Made by a program: the position numbers and the translations under genes. The notes under the pieces are model-generated. The model was not told the origin of the DNA and did not search any database. It was given only the letters and a program-made list of their open reading frames with translations. Positions 18,701-26,131 of a stretch of DNA of 64,000 nt are shown here, piece after piece. This DNA comes from JAJVIP01 sp964405835 (GTDB lineage Bacteria; Elusimicrobiota; Elusimicrobia; F11): contig CAYOPN010000003.1 in the NCBI GenBank assembly GCA_964405835.1, forward strand, positions 29,421 through 93,420, given 5' to 3'. The first letter of the stretch is position 1; every line of letters starts with the position of its first letter.

Positions 18701-18992
18701 ATCGTCACCCGGACAAACCCCCAATGGAGGAACCCCCTCCGCCTCGAATCCTCGCGGGGGAAATTCCATCTATACCATCAACCCCTCCCGGGGATGGAAC
18801 TCCATAGAGATGGCTTGCGAAGCGGATTTGGCCTCCATCTTCAATCGGATCGGGAAGGAAGTGGCCGTCGTGCCGACATACCAAAGACATTTGAGCTGGT
18901 ACGGCAGAAATAACGAAGGGAGAGCTTGTCCTTCTGGCACCTATATTATTTCAGGCTGCGGCGGAAAAAAGAAGGTCGTCATCGTAAGATAA
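15765..18992 (+). CDS. Large secreted G8 / beta-helix / fibronectin-III protein
   Basis: 1075 residues from ATG 15765, preferred over ATG 15744 because GAGG lies 7 nt upstream and a clean signal peptide follows (cut about residue 22). Order of parts: a G8-like domain (about 45-160; GPWESPATWAG and NNVVIIKHRVTL), a right-handed beta-helix region with the CEMIP-like RYSAHFHHVAG and GIALHNSHFGLIKDNVVYNW (about 340-420), one fibronectin type III domain (about 785-885; LTWSASNDPESDVAQYNIYR), an Ig-like domain (about 887-985) and a C-terminal tail ending GTYIISGCGGKKKVVIVR. That tail resembles the FlgD-like sorting/anchoring ends of surface proteins. Likely a cell-surface polysaccharide-binding or -degrading protein; the substrate is unknown. 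Confidence 0.75.
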   Translation: MRKTIFTLIFPSLLAPAVAMALDCANPAQFIGHGPDPFIPYVAYPGYVAPGQSLIESIQDGPWESPATWAGNIVPSPNNVVIIKHRVTLNSTVRVADTAVISTGKLTFNSTLDTRLELGTLQVVCGQLEIGTENAPVESNRKAEIVFLDIPINTTRDPGQYNNGLVVIDGKVTIHGAPKMDTFLRLAAEAPAGASMVTLENPTTGWKPGDLLMFHDTRQYTNTTRPDIPEADHTVQSEVIPIASISGDGRSVTLASSLQYAHKGARDGDDVLIFRPWVGNLTRNVNIRSANPNGTRGHMLFMHRSQIDIRYAQMFELGRTKTDPLNNTLFTPSGSPTQIGTNQIGRYSAHFHHVAGPLSTPANGYQFTFQGNSVFSLLETTSFKWGIALHNSHFGLIKDNVVYNWSGAGIVAEDGNETANMVAHNFVNRLTYTGTGEDSRSREDVGHTGAPFWFRGPNNIIRDNVASGGTGGFAIVVGAMANPTTRIPLGPGSDTAEAGQYTMKDMMAIAIREFARNEVAGATIMGSTIWNVGSRNNVTPVNEIEESVIKDFRVWHVSSYVYYNYKTNRVTFDGAVCLGDFQTLRNLTSAAGAFFFSDYVSFNFKIINSNIQGFLNGILIGPVGDQTIENTYMRNYISIIKVPTWMASGAPAPELPPRTVTLKNVRFVPTGTPSRNDWGTQAFIRLTGIPHARATNLIQRDRLFVYNHNGVVGDNFRGFTPEQKFDAIMPKTQVRQDGWIELLASPDEGLTNQQNRDLHGIMTAGEIAPCHDTRTGIIGFVCPMVNDATPPSIPQGLQATVVSDNRINLTWSASNDPESDVAQYNIYRNGVFIRETPSTNFSDTGLREATQYQYEVSAVNLADIESPKSAPASATTLVDNTPPQLMSVFAAGNPNFVNAVFNEPVNEASAESVLNYVINLGVTVQAAVLQADLKTVALTVSGLLENIQYLLTVNNVTDRSLAGNTIASNTQLPFTFDSQSSPGQTPNGGTPSASNPRGGNSIYTINPSRGWNSIEMACEADLASIFNRIGKEVAVVPTYQRHLSWYGRNNEGRACPSGTYIISGCGGKKKVVIVR

Positions 18993-19031
18993 AGAGACCC
19001 GGTTGTTCTGTTTGCTAAGATCCGCAAATCC

Positions 19032-19571
19032 ATGACGTCCAAAAATCCCAATCCCTACATGCTGGTTCCCCCCGGAAACGATATTCCCCGTGTTGTGAAC
19101 GCCATCATCGAAATCCCGAAAGGACGCCGCAACAAATTCGAAGTTGATAAAAAAACCGGGCTCATTCGTTTGGACCGGCATCTCTTTGCTTCCAGCCATT
19201 ACCCGGGCGACTACGGATTTATTCCACAAACCCTGGCCGAGGATGGCGACCCGCTCGACGTGTTGGTTATGGTAAACGAGCCAACGTTCAGCGGCTGTTT
19301 GATTGAGTCTCGCGTCATTGGACTCTTCAAGATGAAAGACGGCGGGAAAAACGATTTCAAAGTCCTGGGTGTCCCCAACACCGACCCGCTGTTCGCGGAA
19401 TACCACGAGTTAAAAGACGTGCCGAGCCATTTTCTCCGGGAAGTTGAACATTTCTTTGGGACCTACAAACAACTGGAAGGTGTGCCGATTGACGTTTTGG
19501 GATGGGCGAAGGCCGCCGATGCAGTGGCCGAAGTAAAAAAGTCCGTCGAAAGATACAAGAAGAAACGTTAG
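19032..19571 (+). CDS. ppa: Inorganic pyrophosphatase, class I
   Basis: 179 residues. Conserved positions: IEIPKGRRNKFEVD (about 29-42), YPGDYGFIPQT (about 57-67) and the metal-binding DGDPLDVLV (about 71-79). It hydrolyses PPi to two phosphates with Mg2+. In this genome it would compete for PPi with the PPi-dependent PEP carboxykinase encoded at 44754-48212. It stands between the G8 gene and a convergent deacetylase, whose stop overlaps its own. Confidence 0.95.
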   Translation: MTSKNPNPYMLVPPGNDIPRVVNAIIEIPKGRRNKFEVDKKTGLIRLDRHLFASSHYPGDYGFIPQTLAEDGDPLDVLVMVNEPTFSGCLIESRVIGLFKMKDGGKNDFKVLGVPNTDPLFAEYHELKDVPSHFLREVEHFFGTYKQLEGVPIDVLGWAKAADAVAEVKKSVERYKKKR

Positions 19572-20287
19572 ATCCCCAGCAGTTCCCCCGCCGTTACGAT
19601 CGCAAATCCTTTTTCTTTGGCCGCCTTGATCACCGCTTCGGTGATTGCGAGCGATTTGTCGCTCTTGGGCCAGCCGTCGTGGAGAAGAATGACAGCACCA
19701 GGGCGAATGGCCTTAACATAACCGGGAATATCCGTCTCGGCTCCCGTCGAGTTCCAATCGGTCCCGTAGGTCCAATTGACTAGCACGAACCCGGTTTCCT
19801 TGGCGGCTTGTTTTATCCACGGTTTATCGATGCCATGCGGCATGCGCATGATTTTTAACTTTTGACCGCCGGTTTTCTCGATGATCCGCTGTGAATCGCG
19901 GATATCTTTCACCAAATCGTCTTTGGCCAGCTCGGCCGCTTTGTCCGCGTTCCCGACCTCTTGAAGCCGCGCTTTGTACCGCTTGTTGTAGTTCATGTGC
20001 GTCATCGTGTGATTGGCGATTTCATGCCCTTGCGCGCTGATCTTTTTCAACATCGACGGTCTAAGCCTCGACTGTTCCCCCAACACGAAAAAAGTGGCCT
20101 TCACCTGATACCGGTCGAGTAAGTCCAGAAATTTTTCGGTGTTGGGGCCGGGACCGTCATCAAATGTCAACGCGATCTTCTTTTCTTTGGTCGGCCCCTG
20201 CGTCAGAAAATCGCCCGGCTTCGGCGCCGCCATCGCCGCGACCGTCACAAAAAATAGCAACAAGAAAGTGTTAGTACGCTTTATCAT
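19568..20287 (-). CDS. Exported polysaccharide deacetylase (NodB domain)
   Basis: 239 residues from ATG 20287, where a signal peptide begins (MIKRTNTFLLLFFVTVAAMAA). NodB homology domain: TFDDGPGPNT (about 39-48) with the catalytic Asp pair, and the zinc histidines in HEIANHTMTHMNY. The substrate could be peptidoglycan, chitin-type oligosaccharide or an exopolysaccharide. It overlaps the preceding gene by 17 nt and is the last gene of the minus-strand operon that begins at 27621. Confidence 0.88.
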   Translation of the reverse strand: MIKRTNTFLLLFFVTVAAMAAPKPGDFLTQGPTKEKKIALTFDDGPGPNTEKFLDLLDRYQVKATFFVLGEQSRLRPSMLKKISAQGHEIANHTMTHMNYNKRYKARLQEVGNADKAAELAKDDLVKDIRDSQRIIEKTGGQKLKIMRMPHGIDKPWIKQAAKETGFVLVNWTYGTDWNSTGAETDIPGYVKAIRPGAVILLHDGWPKSDKSLAITEAVIKAAKEKGFAIVTAGELLGI

Positions 20288-21212
20288 CAGGGTCCCAGAA
20301 ATTGACCGAACGTTCTTCGCCGCTGACCACACCGGACGACGATACGTTCAACGACCAAAGACTTCTTACCATTCCGCGGGACGAAAAAATAATTTTCCCC
20401 CAATCCACGCGCCAACCGCCCTCTGGGAGCGGAACGGCCCGACCGACCGCCCAATGCGTCGTTTTGGAGAACCGGCGGATATTATCCGAGGTCAAACTGG
20501 CCTTGATCGGAAAAGAATCCATGTCGGTCCAGGCGGTCACTCCTTTTTTCTCTTTGCCGGTTAGCAGGTTGATGTGGCGCGAACTGTAGGCACAACAAGG
20601 CGGAATGTCGGTCACCGCCGTCCATCCGAACGGATTGATCACGCCGGCCACAATCTCGGTCTTTTCCCCTTCGCCGTTGCGTCCGACCAAATGGTTCGCG
20701 TAAGCGCGGCTCGATATCGAAAGGACCAGGTAGAGCCCCCAACTGACCCACATCCACCGCGTGGCGGCCCACCCCTCGGTTTTCCGACGATGAACGAACC
20801 AAAGCCCCACACCCATGAACAATAGCGGGATCACCGTCACCGCCGGGACCAGATTCGCCCCGTATTCCTCGAATGTGAAGGGAGAAAACAGCGGCACGCC
20901 ATAACTCGTCAAGTAATCGCAAACCGAATGCAAAAAGAAAGGCAGGGAATAATGAAACCAGCGCTGCCGGAAAGGGCCCGGATCAAAACGGGACAAAACC
21001 GCCGCGAAGAAACATGATTGGACCACCGCGCCAAAAAACGAATGGCTGATACCGCGGTGCTGCAACCAATACGACCACGGTCCGCACCAATGAAAAAAAA
21101 CGTCCAGATCGGGAACGTTGGCGAGCGCGGCCATGATCCAGAACCGCCGTGGCGACGCGCGGAAGGTCTTGGCGGCCAATCCCCCCGTCAGTGTGTGTGT
21201 TATCGGGTCCGT
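20271..21212 (-). CDS. YdjM/DUF457-like membrane-bound metal-dependent hydrolase; apparent ACG start
   Basis: 313 residues if initiated at ACG 21212. Homologues begin near MDPITHxLTG; here the frame reads (ACG)-DPITHTLTGG with AAGGAG exactly 5 nt before the ACG. No ATG or GTG lies between the upstream in-frame stop and that point; the first standard codon is TTG 21179, which would remove the conserved DPITH segment. Other family features: NVPDLDVFFH and HRGISHSFFGA (metal-ligand histidines and aspartates) and several membrane helices. The C-terminal half (about 180-313) is soluble and less conserved. It overlaps the upstream gene by 13 nt. Exact function is unknown for the family. Confidence 0.75.
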   Translation of the reverse strand, partial: TDPITHTLTGGLAAKTFRASPRRFWIMAALANVPDLDVFFHWCGPWSYWLQHRGISHSFFGAVVQSCFFAAVLSRFDPGPFRQRWFHYSLPFFLHSVCDYLTSYGVPLFSPFTFEEYGANLVPAVTVIPLLFMGVGLWFVHRRKTEGWAATRWMWVSWGLYLVLSISSRAYANHLVGRNGEGEKTEIVAGVINPFGWTAVTDIPPCCAYSSRHINLLTGKEKKGVTAWTDMDSFPIKASLTSDNIRRFSKTTHWAVGRAVPLPEGGWRVDWGKIIFSSRGMVRSLWSLNVSSSGVVSGEERSVNFWDPDDKAY

Positions 21213-21955
21213 ACGCGCTCCTTAATGAGGCGGTAGGTGTGCTGCGCGCCTTGCCATCCCAAATCTGCTGAGAGGATCCATCCCTCCCAGGTTTCCTTGC
21301 CAACGGCCTTGGCATAAGAAGAAAAGGTGGGTGTTTTAGCGAAGAGACCGATGCCGAGGAACCCCACGACCAGCGTATTGCCGATCAAGATCAATACGCC
21401 CGAAAGAAACAGGCCAAGTACTTTTAAATCGGGTTGGTGCTTGTGGACGGCCGAAATGGTGAGCGAGATGTGAAAGGCCAGCGCCAACCCCAGAACAAAT
21501 TGGAAGACCGGCAACAATTCCGGCGGGTTCCACCAGCGCCGCGTCACCGTGTAGATGAGAACGATCGCGATCAAATAAATCGGAATGATATAGGGCGAGA
21601 GCGCAATGAACGCGTTTGACTTCGACAGCCGCACTTCGCCGCCCGTCGACCTGGCCTTGAACGAATGGACTTTCGCGCCAGACAGAATGCCGGTGAGCGC
21701 ATGCGTCATTTCATGTCCGAATACATACAGCCACATGGGCTTGGTCAGGAACCGTTCCACGAGCAGATAGGTGAGCATGCCCGCCAGGTAAAGCCACAGG
21801 GATTGAAAACCGGTTTCCAAGAGATCGGGGAGCATGAGGCCGGTTTGATGAAGGACCGCCCATAAACAGGGAATAAGCGCCAGCGCGATAAACCAGCGGC
21901 CGGCGCGGCCGAATTTAGTCGAACGTCGTGTCTTCGAAAGGTATTTTTTGCTCAC
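21200..21955 (-). CDS. M50-like membrane zinc protease homologue
   Basis: 251 residues with about six hydrophobic segments. The zinc motif HEMTH (about residue 80-84, in VFGHEMTHALTG) sits in a helix, followed by a GA-K-V-type stretch and a region with SPYIIPIY. This plan resembles M50-type intramembrane metallopeptidases, but the usual second motif (NxxPxxxLDG) is not recognisable, so catalysis is uncertain. It belongs to the operon 27621-19568 and overlaps its upstream neighbour by 41 nt. Confidence 0.55.
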   Translation of the reverse strand: MSKKYLSKTRRSTKFGRAGRWFIALALIPCLWAVLHQTGLMLPDLLETGFQSLWLYLAGMLTYLLVERFLTKPMWLYVFGHEMTHALTGILSGAKVHSFKARSTGGEVRLSKSNAFIALSPYIIPIYLIAIVLIYTVTRRWWNPPELLPVFQFVLGLALAFHISLTISAVHKHQPDLKVLGLFLSGVLILIGNTLVVGFLGIGLFAKTPTFSSYAKAVGKETWEGWILSADLGWQGAQHTYRLIKERVRTR

Positions 21956-22370
21956 GCAGTTCTTGTTTCCATAACTCCAGGGCCTCGGGCGCTTTCACGC
22001 GCGCCATCTTGACCCATTTGGATTCGGGCGGGCTGAACAATTCGTAGGTGTCTTTGTACCATTGGTAGGCGTATTTGAGAGAGGACTCGCTGACGGCGTA
22101 ATCGCGGTCGAATTCGAGGGCGTCAAGTTTTTCGACGTATTCGGGCGACGTGGGATCTCCCAGCGCTGATTTCTCCTGCTCAAACTTTTTGTCGAAAAAT
22201 TCTTTTTTCAACTGCGGAGAGCGATGCCAGGCCATGTACTTCTCGGCTTCTTCGTAGGAATGCCGCGCCCGGCTCACCACATCGCGGTAAATAAGGCCGT
22301 AAACTCCGGCCGCTCCCACCAAAAAAACCAGGCTGCCTTTGACCCACCCTTTTTTCAGCCACTCCACCAT
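21915..22370 (-). CDS. Hypothetical single-pass membrane protein
   Basis: 151 residues from ATG 22370 (TGATG overlap with the upstream response regulator). One membrane helix at about 11-27 (VKGSLVFLVGAAGVYGLIY), then a charged, probably helical extracytoplasmic domain rich in Tyr, Lys and Glu. I do not recognise a family. It lies between the receiver-only regulator and the M50-like protein, which suggests it belongs to the same envelope signalling unit. Confidence 0.6.
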   Translation of the reverse strand: MVEWLKKGWVKGSLVFLVGAAGVYGLIYRDVVSRARHSYEEAEKYMAWHRSPQLKKEFFDKKFEQEKSALGDPTSPEYVEKLDALEFDRDYAVSESSLKYAYQWYKDTYELFSPPESKWVKMARVKAPEALELWKQELREQKIPFEDTTFD

Positions 22371-22846
22371 CAAAACCGTTCGTTAAAACCCTGTGGTGTG
22401 TCTTGGGAATTTTGGGCCCGCTGATCGGCCATGGTCATGGTGTTCAGCATCTTGTGGACTTTAATGAGGATTGTTTCAGGACGGAAAGGTTTCTCAATGT
22501 AACCGGCCATATTGGATTCTTGTTTCAACATGGCCTTGGTCGAGTCGTTCATGTGGGAACCGGTGATCATAAAAACGGGCACTTTGCTGGTGATCGGGTC
22601 GCTCTGGAGTGTGCGCAACACGTCGTAGCCGCCGACACCGGGCATCATCAAGTCGGAAATGATGATGTCGGGCAGGAATTCCGCAGCAACTTTGGCGATG
22701 TTGCGGCCGTCCTTGCCGACTTTGACCTGGAAACCTTCCATCTCAAACGCGGACCTTAAAAGGGCCAGGATTGAATCATCGTCGTCCATGATGAGGACTT
22801 TTTTTGTGGAGGGATGCGCCTTGGCGGGTGTTTTTGCATCAGCCAT
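22370..22846 (-). CDS. Single-domain response regulator (intact receiver)
   Basis: 158 residues. After a short Ala/Lys-rich lead, a CheY-like receiver has the acidic pocket LIMDDDDS, phospho-acceptor Asp in IISDLMMPGVGG (about residue 60), a Thr in MITGSH and the Lys of GYIEKPF. A Gln/Asn-rich tail follows. There is no output domain, so it must act by protein contact. It lies in the same operon as a kinase-like protein that lacks the phospho-His and a receiver that lacks the phospho-Asp, so its phosphodonor is probably encoded elsewhere. Overlaps panD by 8 nt. Confidence 0.88.
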   Translation of the reverse strand: MADAKTPAKAHPSTKKVLIMDDDDSILALLRSAFEMEGFQVKVGKDGRNIAKVAAEFLPDIIISDLMMPGVGGYDVLRTLQSDPITSKVPVFMITGSHMNDSTKAMLKQESNMAGYIEKPFRPETILIKVHKMLNTMTMADQRAQNSQDTPQGFNERF

Positions 22847-23216
22847 GTTTTTTTACTCCGGCGCGGACCGCCAAAACACGGTTTCGGTTATCGACTTGCA
22901 CAAATTGGGGTTTAAGTTTTTTGGCCTTGGCGTCTTCGAGCCATGCCACGGACATGATGATCACTTTATCGCCGGGGTCGCCGAGCCTCGCGGCGGCGCC
23001 GTTCAGGCCGATAACGCCGGAATGGCGCGGGCCTTTGATGATATAGGTCTCAAAACGGTTTCCGTTGGCGAGATTGGCCACGAGGACCATTTCGTGTTCG
23101 TACATTCCGGCGGCCTCGATGAGGGCCTGGTCGACCTCAATGCTGCCTTCGTAATCAAGCCGGCTGGCGGTGATGGTGGCGCGGTGGATTTTTGCTCTGC
23201 ACATGCGTCGTAACAT
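22839..23216 (-). CDS. panD: Aspartate 1-decarboxylase
   Basis: 125 residues from ATG 23216 (MLRRMCRAKIHRATIT). The self-cleavage site is Gly24-Ser25 in LDYEGSIEVDQ, exactly as in E. coli PanD, and NGAAARLGDPGDKVIIMS is the second conserved block. Cleavage makes the pyruvoyl cofactor that decarboxylates aspartate to beta-alanine for pantothenate and CoA. No other pantothenate gene is present, and its place inside a signalling operon is unexpected. The frame stays open further upstream, but that part overlaps the PilZ gene and is not conserved. Confidence 0.93.
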   Translation of the reverse strand: MLRRMCRAKIHRATITASRLDYEGSIEVDQALIEAAGMYEHEMVLVANLANGNRFETYIIKGPRHSGVIGLNGAAARLGDPGDKVIIMSVAWLEDAKAKKLKPQFVQVDNRNRVLAVRAGVKKHG

Positions 23217-23250
23217 AAGGGGCGCATCGTAGCATGAAAAACGGAGGGCG

Positions 23251-23598
23251 TTAAGAAATGGTGAAACCGCCGGCGTAGGCGAGCGCGGCGATGACGTCAC
23301 GGAGGGTCTCCTGGTCCACCACGTCGTCAAACGCGATGCCGGCCAGATAGTAGCCTTCCTTGTAGGTGGAGCGGATGATGCGGGCGCGCAAGTTTTCAAG
23401 ATGAGCGCCGTCTTTGAGAGAAAACGTCACGTACACAACGCCCGCGACCTTCATCTGAAAAGCCGTTTCAATCAACAGGCCTTCCGGGCTCAAATTGAGG
23501 ATCCGGCCCCACCCTTCTTTGGCGCGGCCTTCCGGAAAACGGAGCCCGACCGGGATGCTCGTCGAAAACCGTGCGGTTTGGCGGCGCACGATTTCCAT
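23251..23598 (-). CDS. PilZ domain protein
   Basis: 115 residues from ATG 23598, which overlaps the stop of the upstream gene (TAATG). The c-di-GMP-binding signature is visible as RRQTARFSTSIPVGLRF (RxxxR-like, at the N-terminus) and LNLSPEGLLIET (D/NxSxxG-like). PilZ proteins bind cyclic di-GMP and regulate polysaccharide synthesis or motility. Here it is embedded among receiver and kinase-like genes. Confidence 0.8.
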   Translation of the reverse strand: MEIVRRQTARFSTSIPVGLRFPEGRAKEGWGRILNLSPEGLLIETAFQMKVAGVVYVTFSLKDGAHLENLRARIIRSTYKEGYYLAGIAFDDVVDQETLRDVIAALAYAGGFTIS

Positions 23599-24758
23599 TA
23601 TTTCCACCCGTCCAATTGGCGTTCGATTTCTTTCAGCGGACGCGACACCATGTGCGGCGCGCCGCCCGTGACCACCCACAGGCGCTCAAAGCCGACCGCC
23701 ATGCCCGATGGCGGCACGTCCGGCGCGGTGAAATCGTTTAATTTGTACGGACCGCGCCACACCACGGCCGCCCCTTTGCGCTCCAGTTTGGCCAGGCGGA
23801 GTGGTTTGCCCCCCATCACCCACAAAGCGTTGCCGTCCCAAGCGATACCGCTCGGATCGGGCAAGAGCGACTGCACGGTATCGATTACGCGCAGGTCCGG
23901 CCCATGTTTGTAGATAAGTCCGGTCTGCGCATCGCTCGACCACAAATTGACGCCGTCCCAGGCGATGCCGGTCGGGTTTGTGCCGGGAGCGGAAGCGGTC
24001 TGAAGCGTCGGCAACCCCAAAATGCGCTGGTGGCTGCGGAACTTCAAATCAAAACCGATCGTCACGAGACTGTCCGGCGTGTCACAGACCAAAATCGGCT
24101 GGCTGTCCTGCATGCGGAAAATTTCGTCGGCGATCAACGCGCGGCCCTTTTCGGTGAGGCCTTTTTTCAAAACATAATGCGTGATGGTCGAGTCGTACCA
24201 GTTGCCGACCCACAGCGATCGGCCGTCCCATTGGATGCCAGAGAGCGTGGCCGAGGCCAGGTTCATGGTCGGCGCGGGCGCGCCGTTCCAGCGGGCGCTG
24301 AGACCTTTACCGACAACAAACGACAACAAGATCCCAAACGTGATGGCGGCCCACGGGACCTTGTCCTCTTTCAACCGTTTGCCGAACAACGTCCGTCCGT
24401 TCGCGGAGGCGGCGCGTTTGGCCGCGGTCAGCACGCGGAAACGCGTCAGCGGTTCCGGCAAACAATCAAACGCGCCGGCGTTCATGGCGTCGAGCGCGGG
24501 CACCGCCTTGCTTTCGTTGAGAACAACCAAAAACGGCGTGGCCGGCGCGGATTTTTTAAGCGTTTGCTGCAAATTGTGCAGCGATTCCATCGGATCGGGT
24601 TTGGGCACGATCACCAACGTCGGCGGATCGGCCGGGATTTTCTCGATCGCTGCTTCAATTCCCGGCAGCATCTCGCAGGTCACGCCCACCGTTTTGAAAT
24701 AACCGTCCATGCGCAGCTGGTCTTTTTTTGAAAAACCGATGAGCATTACGCGGGGCAC
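23598..24758 (-). CDS. Degenerate receiver domain fused through a membrane helix to a beta-propeller
   Basis: 386 residues. Residues 1-120 have the alternation of a CheY-like receiver, but the phospho-Asp position is Pro52 (LVIVPKPDP) and the usual Lys is Glu102 (CLPEPL), so it should not be phosphorylated. A membrane helix follows at about 136-152. The rest is made of at least four propeller-like repeats with the motif P-S/T-G-I-x-WDG-x-x-LWV, beginning near residues 171, 266, 308 and 353. Topology predicts a cytoplasmic pseudo-receiver and an extracytoplasmic propeller. I know no characterised protein with this order of domains. Overlaps the kinase-like gene by 13 nt. Confidence 0.7.
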   Translation of the reverse strand: MPRVMLIGFSKKDQLRMDGYFKTVGVTCEMLPGIEAAIEKIPADPPTLVIVPKPDPMESLHNLQQTLKKSAPATPFLVVLNESKAVPALDAMNAGAFDCLPEPLTRFRVLTAAKRAASANGRTLFGKRLKEDKVPWAAITFGILLSFVVGKGLSARWNGAPAPTMNLASATLSGIQWDGRSLWVGNWYDSTITHYVLKKGLTEKGRALIADEIFRMQDSQPILVCDTPDSLVTIGFDLKFRSHQRILGLPTLQTASAPGTNPTGIAWDGVNLWSSDAQTGLIYKHGPDLRVIDTVQSLLPDPSGIAWDGNALWVMGGKPLRLAKLERKGAAVVWRGPYKLNDFTAPDVPPSGMAVGFERLWVVTGGAPHMVSRPLKEIERQLDGWK

Positions 24759-26131
24759 ACGAGGCTCCTCTCGAGCGGCAATTCAACCTGAAACGTGGTG
24801 CCGTCCGTGCCGCTTTTCAGCAATTGCAGCGTGCCGCCGTGATATTCCACGTAACGTTTGGCCCGGCTTAAACTCAAACCCTGGCGGTGTTCCTTCGTCG
24901 AGAAAAAGGGTTGGAAGAGGCGCGGCGCCAAATGTTCCGGAACACCGCGGCCCGAATCGCGCACGAGCATTTGGATCACGCCCAAATCGCTGCGGTTCTT
25001 GATGGAAATCGTGATCTGACCGGATTCGTTCGGCAACGCCTCCAATGCGTTCCGGAGCAATTCGTGCACCACAAAACGAAGCAACGTGGGGTCGCCGGGA
25101 ACGTCCGGCATTGGATCATCGGTGAGAAACTCCACGGCCAGCGTGGGCCGGCGTTCTCCAAAAATCTCAGCCATTTCGCGGTTGACCAAATCTTTAAGGG
25201 ACACCGGCGCCGTCGACATCTGCCGGCGGCTGGTCAAGTGCAGGTAATCATCGAGCGCGCTGGTCACGTCCTGAAGCTGCGCCTGGATCGCGCGGAAATT
25301 TTCGCTCAACTCGCCCGCGCCTTCCACCAACAAACGGAGCCGCGCTTTCCAGAACGATTCGCTCTTGCTCTGCGGGTCGAGCAAACCCAATCGCTCCAGT
25401 GTCAACAGAAGCTGACCTTGGGCGGAAACCAGCGTCGTACGCACGCGCTGAGCGACGCCTTTCGCAAACATCTCCTCTTCGGTCCAAGAGAGTTCCTGTT
25501 TTTTGCGGATGGCCCTTTCCATTTCTTCGACAAGTTTTTTCTGCAACAGGCCGATCTCTTCCTGTTTTGCGGAAACGTACTGGTTGCTCGCGTCGGAGAA
25601 CAATGTCCGCAAATTCCCAATGCGGCTTTCCAGATCTTTGAGCTGGTTTTTTAGCGTCTCATGATTTTCCGAGTAAAACCGGATGTCGTTGTCGCGCAAC
25701 CGCAACTGCTGGGCGCGGAACACTTCCGACTGCTGCTCGAAATCGTGCAGCCGTTTGCGCAGTCCTTCGTTTTCCCCTTCCAGTTCGCTCGTGCGCCGCC
25801 GCAGTTCAACGGACTCTTCGGCCAAAACGGTCTTATCATCGGCAAGTCCCTTCACTTCTTGCGCCAGCTTGAGCGCCTTGGATTTCAGATCATCCTCTGA
25901 AACGCCAAGCAACGAACGCAGCAGTTCGTTTTCGTCGGTGGACACTTTTTCCTGGGACTTGATGGCGGTCGCCATGCCGTTCATGGCTTTCTCAAAATCA
26001 TCGAGGTCGGAGAGATATTCACGGAAGACCATTTCTTTTTCGGTTTCGGTGACAGTGGGCAGCGCCCAAAGACGTTTGGCCAGTTTCTCTTTAAACGCGC
26101 GCAGCTCTTTCTGCCAGTCGGGCAGCGTCAT
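24746..26131 (-). CDS. Coiled-coil histidine-kinase-like protein without the phospho-acceptor histidine
   Basis: 461 residues, soluble. Residues about 50-215 form a long coiled coil. A DHp-like helix follows, in which GVAHEIRNPL of typical kinases appears as GVAQRVRTTL, so the His is Gln228. The ATPase domain keeps the N box (HELLRNALEAL), G1 (DSGRGVP) and F box (LFQPFFSTK), while the G2 box is altered (RQGLSLS). It may bind ATP and act as a scaffold or allosteric pseudokinase. ATGA overlap with the LysM-barrel gene upstream indicates tight co-translation. Confidence 0.75.
   Translation of the reverse strand: MTLPDWQKELRAFKEKLAKRLWALPTVTETEKEMVFREYLSDLDDFEKAMNGMATAIKSQEKVSTDENELLRSLLGVSEDDLKSKALKLAQEVKGLADDKTVLAEESVELRRRTSELEGENEGLRKRLHDFEQQSEVFRAQQLRLRDNDIRFYSENHETLKNQLKDLESRIGNLRTLFSDASNQYVSAKQEEIGLLQKKLVEEMERAIRKKQELSWTEEEMFAKGVAQRVRTTLVSAQGQLLLTLERLGLLDPQSKSESFWKARLRLLVEGAGELSENFRAIQAQLQDVTSALDDYLHLTSRRQMSTAPVSLKDLVNREMAEIFGERRPTLAVEFLTDDPMPDVPGDPTLLRFVVHELLRNALEALPNESGQITISIKNRSDLGVIQMLVRDSGRGVPEHLAPRLFQPFFSTKEHRQGLSLSRAKRYVEYHGGTLQLLKSGTDGTTFQVELPLERSLVCPA

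Noticed and set aside
22839..23399. Longer form of PanD starting at 23399
   Set aside because: The extra 61 residues overlap the PilZ gene and are of out-of-frame composition; PanD homologues start at MLRRM (23216).
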